Positions 1 to 5,757 of a stretch of DNA of 10,876 nt are shown in pieces; position 1 is the stretch's first letter, and the number at the start of each line of letters is the position of its first letter. The stretch spans positions 1 through 10,876 of the forward strand of contig CABQZS010000003.1 in assembly GCA_902468695.1 (NCBI GenBank). Reading direction: 5' to 3'. Below the pieces are notes generated by a model, which did not search any database, was not told the DNA's origin, and was given only the letters and a program-made list of their open reading frames with translations. Source of the DNA: an uncultured Collinsella sp. GTDB taxonomy: Bacteria; Actinomycetota; Coriobacteriia; Coriobacteriales; Coriobacteriaceae. The position numbers and the translations under genes are program-made.

Positions 1-123
1 GGTCGTGGCCATCGCGCCGTAGCAGGTGCCGCCCGCAAAGACCTGGAGCGCCGCCTTGGCCTGTCCCGCGCCCGTGGCTCCTGCCCCGGCGGCCTGTTGC
101 TTGATTGTGTTTGTTCCTGCCAT
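1..123 (-). CDS. Partial CDS (5' end only), probable DMT/EamA-type transporter
   Basis: The leftward gene starts at the ATG complementary to 121-123 and runs off the window after 41 codons. The start is supported by a ribosome binding site, AAGGGAG, five bases upstream. The visible protein begins MAGTNTIKQQ, continues through an Ala/Gly-rich linker, and then reads QVFAGGTCYGAMATT. A short polar N-terminus followed by a Gly-rich first membrane segment of the type FAGG-x-CYG is what I associate with EamA/DMT-family exporters in Coriobacteriia. Only the start of the first membrane helix is present, so substrate and topology cannot be judged. The gene has an unusually long leader (about 200 bases from the candidate promoter) with a terminator hairpin in it. 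The call to a family is inference; that this is a real gene start is more secure. Confidence 0.55.
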   Translation of the reverse strand, partial: MAGTNTIKQQAAGAGATGAGQAKAALQVFAGGTCYGAMATT

Positions 124-240
124 TAGGCTCCCTTCCGTCTGCTGTCTTGCAGATGCACGTCTCGTGCGTCTGTTCCCTGCAGTCGGAAGGTGGGCTCGTG
201 CGGTCTTCTGGCGGTGCATGTGGTACCTGCTGCCAAGACG

Positions 241-276
241 AAAAAAGCCACGCAACCGACTGCTCGGTTGCGTGGC
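241..276 (-). terminator. Intrinsic terminator/attenuator in the leader of the leftward transporter gene
   Basis: Positions 247-259 and 264-276 form a perfect 13-bp GC-rich stem with a 4-base loop. Read leftward it is followed at once by six T residues (complement of 241-246), the classic intrinsic terminator layout. It lies about 120 bases upstream of the transporter start at 123 and downstream of a candidate promoter at 326-355. It would therefore stop most transcripts before the gene unless antitermination occurs. No other leftward gene lies upstream within the window to which it could belong. Alternatives are a short independent RNA ending here, or the terminator of a gene that has been lost. 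Confidence 0.75.
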
Positions 277-325
277 AAAAAGGTGGCTAGCGCCCAGAAA
301 AGTCCACGCGTTTTTAGACTGGGAC

Positions 326-355
326 AAAGTACTACAACAGGTGAGATTCCGTCAA
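326..355 (-). promoter_or_regulatory. Candidate leftward promoter for the transporter leader
   Basis: On the minus strand TTGACG (complement of 350-355) is followed after 18 bases by TACTTT (complement of 326-331), a fair match to sigma-70 type -35 and -10 boxes. It would give a leader of about 195 bases that passes through the hairpin at 241-276 before the start codon at 123. This is a pattern match only. Confidence 0.35.
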
Positions 356-443
356 GAAAAAACCGAGGAAAAAGTGAGCCTCTGCCCGCCGTACCTGTGG
401 CAGTCGTTCCCCGAACGGGGCGGTGCTGTTGGGGACTGTCTCG

Positions 444-488
444 ATCTGTAACAGTAAGACCCGGTTTTGGTCCGTAGATGTTACAGAT
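444..488. repeat. 45-bp inverted-repeat unit, copy 1
   Basis: Ten-base arms ATCTGTAACA (444-453) and TGTTACAGAT (479-488) are perfect reverse complements enclosing a 25-base core. An equivalent unit with the same arms and the same core length lies exactly 81 bp downstream. The bases just outside the arms also agree between copies (GTCT-Y-GATC on the left, ATT-K-AGA on the right), so the two units are arranged directly. The unit lies between two divergent genes (leftward transporter, rightward DJ-1 gene), where a paired operator or a dispersed intergenic palindrome are both plausible. Confidence 0.7.
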
Positions 489-524
489 TTAGACGTTTTG
501 TCGGGGCAGTTTCCGTTTGTCTTG

Positions 525-569
525 ATCTGTAACAGTTAGGGGTCAAAAGTGGGTCTAGATGTTACAGAT
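525..569. repeat. 45-bp inverted-repeat unit, copy 2
   Basis: The arms (525-534 and 560-569) are identical to those of copy 1 and the core is again 25 bases. The core matches copy 1 much better as its reverse complement: about 15 of 20 aligned bases agree around AGACCC..TTTTG..CC. The arms and outer flanks are in direct orientation, so the core looks inverted relative to its frame. The unit ends about 135 bp upstream of the DJ-1 start. Confidence 0.7.
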
Positions 570-703
570 TGAGATTGTTGAGGATGGGTGAGGGTAGCTA
601 ATTCGGACGGGGCTATTTTAAACATTGGGAAATCGAGCGTGGCAAGTTGAGGTCTTCGGGGTATAAGACGGCTAATTGTATGCCGCCTATGAAAGGAAAC
701 CTC

Positions 704-1246
704 ATGCCCAGCGTTGCCGTTCTCGCCGCCGATGGCTTTGAAACTATTGAATGCTTGACCATGGTCGATGTCATGCGTCGCGGCGGCGTGCGCGCCACGC
801 TCGTCTCGATCATGCCCACGCGAGAGGTCGTAAGCTCGCTGCAGATCCCCGTGACCTGCGATGCGCTCTTTGATGAGATTGACTTTAACGAGTACGACTG
901 CGTCGTGCTGCCCGGCGGCCTACCCGGTGCCACCAACCTGCGCGCCGATCAGCGCGTCTGCGACGTGGTCTGCGAGTTCGCCGCGACCAAGCACGTCGCC
1001 GCCATCTGCGCCGCCCCGTTTATCCTGGGCGAGCTCGACCTGCTCGAGGGGCGCCACGCCACGTGCTTCCCTGGCTTTGAGAAAAGCTTCCCCGAAGGCG
1101 CCTATACCGGCGAGAAGGTTACGCAAGACGGCAACATCATCACCGCCAGCGGCATGGCCCAGTCGCTCCCCTTTGCGCTTGAGCTGCTGCGCACGCTCGC
1201 CGGCGACAAGGCCGTCGAGAAGGTCGCCGAGGGCATCCAACTATGA
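704..1246 (+). CDS. DJ-1/PfpI (YajL-like) family protein
   Basis: This 180-residue protein belongs to the DJ-1/ThiJ/PfpI superfamily, a Rossmann-like fold whose members include protein and nucleotide deglycases, chaperones and oxidative stress sensors. Visible signatures are an N-terminal strand followed by ADGFETIE (Glu16 in the position of the conserved acidic partner), VVLPGGLPGA (residues 67-76), and a nucleophile elbow AAICAAP with Cys102, the equivalent of the reactive Cys106 of human DJ-1. Length is normal for the family. The start at 704 is chosen over an in-frame ATG 57 bases upstream because AAAGGA lies at ideal spacing before it and the protein then begins directly with the first beta strand. 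Its stop overlaps the maf start (ATGA), implying translational coupling. The exact activity (deglycase, amidotransferase-like or redox sensor) cannot be told from sequence. Confidence 0.92.
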   Translation: MPSVAVLAADGFETIECLTMVDVMRRGGVRATLVSIMPTREVVSSLQIPVTCDALFDEIDFNEYDCVVLPGGLPGATNLRADQRVCDVVCEFAATKHVAAICAAPFILGELDLLEGRHATCFPGFEKSFPEGAYTGEKVTQDGNIITASGMAQSLPFALELLRTLAGDKAVEKVAEGIQL

Positions 1247-1824
1247 TTTTGGCTTCGCAATCGCCGCGCCGCGTAGAGCTGATGCGCGAGGCAAGCTACA
1301 ACATTCGCGTGATTCCCGCGGATATCGACGAAACGCCGTTTGATGGCGAGGCCCCGCTTACGCTCGTTGAACGCTTAGCACGCGCAAAAGCCGCCGCCGT
1401 TGCCGCCGAGCATGCCGAGCCCAATGAGCTGACGGTCGCGGCCGACACCATCGTCACCTTTGACGGCAAGATTCTGGGCAAGCCGGCAACCGAGGACGAG
1501 GCGCGCACCATGCTCCGTGAGCTTTCGGGCCGCACGCACCAGGTCGCAACCGGCGTCTGCATCGTTAAGGCAGGCGATACGGCCGCCCCGCATGCCGCCG
1601 AAAGCCTGTCCTTTGTCGATGTGACCGACGTGACGTTCTACGAGCTCAGCGACGAGCAGATCGAGCACTACGTCGCCTCGGGTGAGCCCATGGACAAGGC
1701 CGGCGCCTACGGCATTCAGGGCACAGGAGGACGCATGCTCGTGCACGATATTTCGGGCGACTTCTATAACGTGGTGGGCCTACCCATCGCCCGCGTCGCG
1801 CGCGCGATTCAAAAACTCTCGTAA
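1243..1824 (+). CDS. maf: Maf family nucleoside triphosphate pyrophosphatase
   Basis: This 193-residue protein has the features of Maf/YhdE house-cleaning pyrophosphatases, which hydrolyse non-canonical or modified NTPs (dTTP/UTP or methylated bases, by subfamily) to NMP and PPi in the cytoplasm. It begins ILASQSPRR (residues 2-10), the substrate-binding loop. AADT at 66-69 carries Asp68, the expected catalytic acidic residue. GKP (79-81), LSGRTHQVATGV (94-105) and DKAGAYGIQG (151-160) are further conserved blocks. Length is typical. The start codon overlaps the DJ-1 stop by four bases, so the two are probably translated together; a repair or stress-linked pairing is reasonable inference. No anomalies were seen. 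Confidence 0.95.
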   Translation: MILASQSPRRVELMREASYNIRVIPADIDETPFDGEAPLTLVERLARAKAAAVAAEHAEPNELTVAADTIVTFDGKILGKPATEDEARTMLRELSGRTHQVATGVCIVKAGDTAAPHAAESLSFVDVTDVTFYELSDEQIEHYVASGEPMDKAGAYGIQGTGGRMLVHDISGDFYNVVGLPIARVARAIQKLS

Positions 1825-1832
1825 TTGCATCT

Positions 1833-1864
1833 GGCGCTGGGTATCCCCCGGCGCCTACAATTTT
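1833..1864 (+). terminator. Hairpin with short T tract between maf and the P1 peptidase gene
   Basis: Positions 1833-1841 and 1847-1855 pair over nine base pairs (one G-T) around a five-base loop, followed by TACAATTTT. This could be a weak intrinsic terminator ending the DJ-1/maf transcript, or an attenuator giving partial readthrough into the peptidase gene. TACAAT at 1856-1861 also resembles a -10 box, but no convincing -35 is placed for it. Confidence 0.5.
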
Positions 1865-1925
1865 GGCGTACCGTACGGATCCCGACCGGGCACAAGGCGC
1901 GGCGGAAAACCGATAGGAGTTAAAC

Positions 1926-2927
1926 ATGGATACACTGCTCGAGGCCGTTGACGTCTGCGATGTCGATGGCTTTTGCTATGGCAACTATACGGACGAGGAG
2001 GCCGGCACCGGTTGCACCGTAATCGTGGCGCCCGAAGGCGCCACCGGCGGCGTTGACGTTCGCGGCGGTGCTCCAGCATCGCGCGAAACCGACCTGCTGC
2101 GACCCGAGAACACCGTCGACAAGGTCCACGCCGTCTGTCTTTCGGGCGGATCGGCCTTTGGCCTCGAAGCCGCAAGCGGCGTGGCCCGCGAGCTTGAGAG
2201 CCGCGGCATCGGCCTTCCCGTCGGCCCCACGCAGGTGCCTATCGTGTGCTCGAGCTGTATCTTCGACCTCGCCTTTGGTAACCCCACCGTTCGCCCCGAC
2301 ATTGAGGCCGGCATCGCAGCCGTGCGCGAGGCACTCGACAACACCCCCACCACGCTCGAACAGGGCAATGTAGGTGCCGGCACGGGTGCCACCGTCGGAA
2401 AGCTCATGGGACCCACCACCTGCATGAAGGCCGGCCTTGGCGCTGCCGCCGTGGCGCTCGGTTCCGTTAAGGTAGGCGCCGTGGTTTCGGTCAACGCCTG
2501 CGGCAACGTGGTCGACCCCTTCACCGGCGAGTGGGTAGCCGGCATGCGCGCCGCCGCCGATAGCGACCAGATTATCGACATGGAACTCGCAGCCTTTGCC
2601 GCCGCCGGATCCATGCAGATGCCGCTCGACCGCACCAACACCACCATCAGCTGCATCGTCACCAACGTGGAACTCACTAAGGCACAAGCCACCAAGGTCT
2701 CCCAGATGGCCGCAGACGCCTACGCACACGCCATCCGTCCCACGCACACCACCAACGACGGCGACACCATCTACACCCTCGCCAGCGGCAAACTGGGCGC
2801 CCAGGCAAGCGCCGCCGTTCCCCTAGACCTGCTGGGCATGCTCGCAGTAAGGGCCCTACAGACCGCCATCGTAAACGGAGCAAAAAACGCCAAAACCTCC
2901 CACGGCATCCCCGGCGCCGCTAAGTAG
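1926..2927 (+). CDS. P1 family (peptidase S58, NylC/DmpA-like) self-processing hydrolase
   Basis: This 333-residue protein matches the P1/DmpA-NylC family of N-terminal nucleophile hydrolases, which includes D-aminopeptidases, beta-peptidases and 6-aminohexanoate oligomer hydrolase. Visible blocks are TGCTVIVAPEGA (28-39), a Gly-rich RGGAPASRETDLLRP (46-60), HAVCLSGGSAFGLEAASGV (68-86), GNVGAGTGATVGK (147-159), and TNTTISCIVTN (237-247). By analogy with NylC, which cleaves itself between Asn266 and Thr267, the expected cleavage here is Asn238/Thr239. That would give an alpha chain of about 238 residues and a beta chain of about 95 with Thr239 as nucleophile. Total length fits the family (NylC 355). 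The start has AGGAG six bases upstream. There is no signal peptide, so it is cytoplasmic. The C-terminal third is rich in ACC/CGC codons like its neighbours. The native substrate is unknown. Confidence 0.9.
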   Translation: MDTLLEAVDVCDVDGFCYGNYTDEEAGTGCTVIVAPEGATGGVDVRGGAPASRETDLLRPENTVDKVHAVCLSGGSAFGLEAASGVARELESRGIGLPVGPTQVPIVCSSCIFDLAFGNPTVRPDIEAGIAAVREALDNTPTTLEQGNVGAGTGATVGKLMGPTTCMKAGLGAAAVALGSVKVGAVVSVNACGNVVDPFTGEWVAGMRAAADSDQIIDMELAAFAAAGSMQMPLDRTNTTISCIVTNVELTKAQATKVSQMAADAYAHAIRPTHTTNDGDTIYTLASGKLGAQASAAVPLDLLGMLAVRALQTAIVNGAKNAKTSHGIPGAAK

Positions 2928-2938
2928 TCCACTCGACC

Positions 2939-3067
2939 GTCGGTCGGAGACGGGCGGGCGTTACGTTTGCTGCTCTACAGTCCTATGCAAGACGAAGGCC
3001 ACATTAAGTGGCCTTCTTTGCATGCGGAACTCGCGACAAACGTAACGCCCGCCCGTCTCCGACCGAC
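2939..3067 (+). ncRNA. Concentric stem-loop element E1 (structured 3' element after the P1 peptidase)
   Basis: Outer arms 2939-2969 and 3037-3067 are perfect reverse complements over 31 bp. Inside lies an inner stem, 2994-3002 with 3008-3016, capped by ATTAA, and a flanking helix ATGCAA (2985-2990) with TTGCAT (3018-3023). All share nearly one centre, around 3003-3005. The arm ends facing inward are GTTTG and CAAAC. The core carries ACAGTCCT, CACATTAAGTG and GCGGAACT, all shared with element E2. It starts 11 bases after the peptidase stop and is sense with respect to it. The inner hairpin has only TTT after it, so it is a poor canonical terminator; a run of eight T residues lies at 3078-3085, ten bases past the outer arm. 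I do not recognise the family. An RNA processing/stability element, a terminator variant or a small mobile hairpin are all possible. Confidence 0.75.
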
Positions 3068-3086
3068 TACCAACTAATTTTTTTTC

Positions 3087-3153
3087 AGCCCAGGCCCCTG
3101 TGTACCGCGCGTCGAAGATCTTCAAATTCACCTATCTGACAATCGATTTATAG
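3087..3153 (+). pseudogene. Probable 3' remnant of a second family 2 glycosyltransferase gene
   Basis: Read rightward, this stretch encodes a short tail containing VYRASKIFKF and ends at TAG (3151-3153). The complete leftward glycosyltransferase gene at 3300-4331 ends LYRLASKIFKFN. The 16 bases 3115-3130 are the exact reverse complement of 3305-3320 in that gene. The two copies face each other across element E2. The simplest reading is that a paralogous glycosyltransferase gene once entered from the left and only its 3' end survives, its body having been replaced by E1 and the sequence before it. An inverted duplication of the existing gene's end is the alternative. No start codon or upstream homology is visible. 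Confidence 0.5.
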
Positions 3154-3157
3154 CAGA

Positions 3158-3267
3158 GGCCCCTTGGCCTTTAGTTTGATACAAGTTCGGCACGAGCCGG
3201 AAAGCACTTAATGTGCTTTCCGTGCGAGCAGGACTGTTCGCAGTAGCAAACTAAAGGCCAAGGGGCC
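3158..3267 (-). ncRNA. Concentric stem-loop element E2 (structured 3' element after the glycosyltransferase)
   Basis: Outer arms 3158-3178 and 3247-3267 pair perfectly over 21 bp. The inner stem 3198-3207 with 3213-3222 (10 bp) is capped by a 5-base loop, again nearly concentric (centres 3212.5 and 3210). Read on the minus strand, the sense of the adjacent glycosyltransferase, it shows the same ordered signals as E1: GTTTGCT, ACAGTCCT, CACATTAAGTG, GC-C-GAACT, five bases, CAAAC. The arms and lower stems differ in sequence but keep their pairing. It begins 32 bases beyond the glycosyltransferase stop, and its other end is four bases from the stop of the remnant at 3087-3153. No T tract follows the stems in either direction. 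Confidence 0.75.
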
Positions 3268-3299
3268 CAGTCAACCTATCAGCAGCGATTACTCAGCAG

Positions 3300-4331
3300 C
3301 TAGTTGAATTTGAAGATCTTTGAGGCAAGACGGTATAGGCCGAGTGTGGTTTTATCTCCGGCCCGTCCGCGCAGATTGGTGAAGAACCCGACCACGCCGT
3401 AGCGAGCGCGACGATACATGCGCTCGTCGTAGGCCTTCAAATCATTCCACAGCGTCTTTAGGCGCTCGTCGGCGCAATCTTCCTCGGAAAGCTTGGTGAG
3501 CACCGAGCAGATCGCCATCATCATGGTGAAGTAGCCCATCATGTACGAACGCAGGCGCGACGACTCAACATCGCTGTACAGGTGGTACGACTCCATCATG
3601 ATACGCGTAACACGGAACTGCTGATCCAGACGCTTGACCATCGTTGCCTCGTTGATGCTCTGACCTTCGCGGCCGATAAAGTAGCGGTAGAGGTCGATGT
3701 CGGCGTAGTACATGGTCTTGCAACGCGGCAGTGGCACGTAGGCGTAGATGTTGTCCACATAGAACGTGTGCGGCGGCATGGGAAGGTTGGACTCGCGCAG
3801 CACATCCGTGCGATAGCACAGGCTGTGCATGAGTAGGTTCTGGTCCAGGCGGAAATGACCGATCTGATCCCAGGAAAAGATCTTTTTGCGCGGCAGGGCA
3901 AATTTGTAGCCAATAGCGGTATGCGTGCCCTCGTAAACCTTCTCGTACACGTAGTTCGAGATAAACAGGTCAACGCGCTGATCGCGCTCTTCAAAGCCAC
4001 GCAGAATCGACAGCATAGTCGAAAGAGCCGCAGCGTCGAGCCAGTCATCCGAGTCGACAACCTTGTAGTAGGTGCCCTGCGCCTCGCGCAGACCCGAAAG
4101 GACGGCAATACCGTGACCGCCGTTCTCCTGGTGCACCGCGCGGATGATTCCAGGATAACGGGCCTCCCACTCGTCGGCCTTGGCGGCCGTCTCGTCCTTG
4201 GAGCCGTCGTCCACCACGATAATCTCGATATCGGTGGCGTAATTGCTCCCCTCCAAGATGGAGGTGATGCAATGGTCCATGTCCTTGGCGGCGTTATACG
4301 AGGGAATACCGAATGTTATGACTTTATGCAT
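3300..4331 (-). CDS. Family 2 glycosyltransferase (GT-A fold)
   Basis: This 343-residue protein begins MHKVITFGIPSYNAAKDMDH, the usual first strand and nucleotide-binding start of GT2 enzymes. It continues with IEIIVVDDGSKDET (36-48; the DDG motif) and YKVVDSDDWLD (89-99), whose DSDD supplies the metal-binding DXD-like motif. The C-terminal half is not diagnostic; no clear membrane anchor is visible, so it is likely a peripheral cytoplasmic enzyme transferring a sugar from a nucleotide donor to a glycan or lipid acceptor. I start it at 4331 because the protein then begins at the fold; an in-frame ATG six codons earlier lacks a ribosome binding site. The start ATG overlaps the end of glf by eight bases (ATGCATAA), so it is the second gene of that operon. 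That makes a galactofuranosyltransferase an attractive guess, but the acceptor and donor are unproven. Confidence 0.9.
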   Translation of the reverse strand: MHKVITFGIPSYNAAKDMDHCITSILEGSNYATDIEIIVVDDGSKDETAAKADEWEARYPGIIRAVHQENGGHGIAVLSGLREAQGTYYKVVDSDDWLDAAALSTMLSILRGFEERDQRVDLFISNYVYEKVYEGTHTAIGYKFALPRKKIFSWDQIGHFRLDQNLLMHSLCYRTDVLRESNLPMPPHTFYVDNIYAYVPLPRCKTMYYADIDLYRYFIGREGQSINEATMVKRLDQQFRVTRIMMESYHLYSDVESSRLRSYMMGYFTMMMAICSVLTKLSEEDCADERLKTLWNDLKAYDERMYRRARYGVVGFFTNLRGRAGDKTTLGLYRLASKIFKFN

Positions 4332-5526
4332 GGCAGGCGATAATCTCATCCGAAAGATCGAGGGCGGAATTGGTCACGGCGTCCATATCGTAGTAACGAT
4401 ACTCGGCCAGACGACCCACCGGGTGGAAGTTCGTCAAGTTCTGGACGCGCTCAAGATAGCGCTCATAGAGCTCACGGTTCTCGGGCTCAAGAATGGCGTA
4501 GTACGGCGTCTCGCCCGAGCCGGGCGTATAGGCCTTGGAGTACTCTTTCATGATGGTGGTCTTGCCGGACAGAACCTGACCGGTCATGTTCTTGAACTCG
4601 GTGATACGCGTGTAGTCCTCGCTCGTGGTGTAGTTGACGGTGCCCACGGGCTGGAACTGGTCCATATCGAGCGTCTCGAACTTCATGTCGAGCGTACGGT
4701 ACGGCAGAGCGCCCAGGTCGAGGTTGAACAGCTCGTCGAGCGGACCGGTATAGACAATCTCGCCGCCGTAGACCTTGCCGTCGACCTTGACGGTGGTCTC
4801 GTCGATCTCAAAAAGATCGCGGGCGTCCACATCGCAGAACACGTCAATCAGGTCGTGGTCGAGCATGTGCTCAAAGAGCGCCGTGTAGCCCTCCTGCGGC
4901 ATGCCCTGGAAGGGAGCTTGCGGGAAGTAGCGGTCATCATCGCCCACAAAGACGGGAACGCGGCCGGTGATCGAGGGATCGATCTGATCGGGCGTCTGGC
5001 CCCACTGCTTCATGGTGTAATGCAAAAAGACGTTCTCGTAGACGTAATCGGCGACCTCGGCAAGATCCGGGTCGTTCTTCTTACGCAACTCCATAATGGG
5101 CACCTTGACATCCTTGCCAAAGGTCTCCACGAGCTTCTGATACAGCTCCTCGCCGCGCTCGTCACCAAAGGCGAGCTTGAGACTCGCATGGTTGAAGGGC
5201 ACGGGCATAAGGGTACCGTTGATGTTGGCGAGCACCTTGTGCTGATAATCCGTCCACTTGGTAAAGCGTGACAGGAAATTGTGCACGCGCTCGTTAAAGG
5301 TGTGATAGATATGCGGACCGTACTCGTGGATCAGGATTCCGGCCTCGTCAGTGCAGTCATAGGCATTGCCCGCAATGTGGCTACGGCGCTCCAAAACGGC
5401 AACACGATAGCCGATGGTCTCGGCAAGACGGCGGGCACAAACGGCACCGGCATATCCGGCGCCGACAACAATCATGTCGTATGCGCCGGCGTTAAAGCCT
5501 TCAGGCAGGCCTGAGGTAATCTGCAT
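4324..5526 (-). CDS. glf: UDP-galactopyranose mutase
   Basis: This 400-residue flavoprotein interconverts UDP-galactopyranose and UDP-galactofuranose, the donor for galactofuranose in surface glycans. The FAD-binding Rossmann start MIVVGAGYAGAVCARRLAE lies at residues 18-36, after a slightly long 16-residue leader, and is followed by VLERRSHIAGNAYD (44-57). HEYGPHIYHTF, PVPFNHASL, MKQWGQTPDQI, GRVPVF and DDRYFPQAPFQGMP are family blocks in the usual order. The C-terminal part contains PVGRLAEYRYYDMD, as in typical bacterial Glf. The start is set by AAGGAG five bases before the ATG at 5526. The gene is first in an operon with the overlapping glycosyltransferase, with a -10-like box on the minus strand at 5605-5610. 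No other polysaccharide genes are nearby, so this is a small stand-alone pair. Confidence 0.96.
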   Translation of the reverse strand: MQITSGLPEGFNAGAYDMIVVGAGYAGAVCARRLAETIGYRVAVLERRSHIAGNAYDCTDEAGILIHEYGPHIYHTFNERVHNFLSRFTKWTDYQHKVLANINGTLMPVPFNHASLKLAFGDERGEELYQKLVETFGKDVKVPIMELRKKNDPDLAEVADYVYENVFLHYTMKQWGQTPDQIDPSITGRVPVFVGDDDRYFPQAPFQGMPQEGYTALFEHMLDHDLIDVFCDVDARDLFEIDETTVKVDGKVYGGEIVYTGPLDELFNLDLGALPYRTLDMKFETLDMDQFQPVGTVNYTTSEDYTRITEFKNMTGQVLSGKTTIMKEYSKAYTPGSGETPYYAILEPENRELYERYLERVQNLTNFHPVGRLAEYRYYDMDAVTNSALDLSDEIIACHA

Positions 5527-5604
5527 CGATACTCCTTGTCAAAAGCCACGGGCTCGTTAGCTGGGCTTTTCTCGAACATTCTTCGAGACATATTTATCAG
5601 AGCG

Positions 5605-5630
5605 ATTATAGCGCTAATGCGTCCTATAAT
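5605..5630. promoter_or_regulatory. Divergent -10 boxes for glf (leftward) and pta (rightward)
   Basis: TATAAT occurs at 5625-5630 on the plus strand, and ATTATA at 5605-5610 gives TATAAT on the minus strand. They face away from each other toward pta and glf. Matching -35 boxes at 17-18 bp spacing are weak for both. Each -10 falls where the opposite promoter's -35 would be, so the two promoters would overlap and could exclude one another. Confidence 0.5.
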
Positions 5631-5685
5631 GAGCTTGCCACACAAGGAAAGCTCAAGCACCACGGCGAACATAATTGAAAGGTAG

Positions 5686-5707
5686 ACCCGCTAGCAGCGG
5701 GTTTATT
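5686..5707 (+). terminator. Small terminator-like hairpin in the pta leader
   Basis: ACCCGCT (5686-5692) and AGCGGGT (5696-5702) form a 7-bp stem with a 3-base loop, followed by TTTATT. It lies between the rightward -10 box at 5625-5630 and the pta start at 5758. It could attenuate pta or end a very short transcript. The stem is short and the T tract interrupted. Confidence 0.4.
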
Positions 5708-5757
5708 CGTGAACAGCCGGGCGCCTGGAGCTTAGCGAAACGCTTGTAAGGAGTAAC

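Noticed and set aside
398..438. Possible further stem-loop element on the minus strand (ACAGTCC with CCCCGTTCGGGG and GGAACGACT)
   Set aside because: Some words resemble the E1/E2 core, but there are no long outer arms, no CACATTAAGTG apex and the spacing differs; treated as chance.
26..477. Rightward open frames of 61-141 codons at the left end
   Set aside because: They cross the leader, the terminator hairpin and the inverted repeats, lack ribosome binding sites and have no recognisable domains.
444..569. The two 45-bp units as a CRISPR array
   Set aside because: Only two units, each an inverted repeat with a diverged core, and no cas genes.
647..703. N-terminal extension of the DJ-1 protein from an ATG at 647
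   Set aside because: The extra 19 residues are not family-like and the ATG at 704 has a well-placed AAAGGA.
4329..4349. Upstream ATG at 4349 as the glycosyltransferase start
   Set aside because: No ribosome binding site, and it adds six residues before the fold's first strand; the ATG at 4331 overlaps the glf stop in the way typical of coupled genes.
4243..5271. Long rightward open frame antisense to glf
   Set aside because: Shadow of the GC-rich glf coding strand; its translation has no family signature while the opposite strand encodes a complete UDP-galactopyranose mutase.
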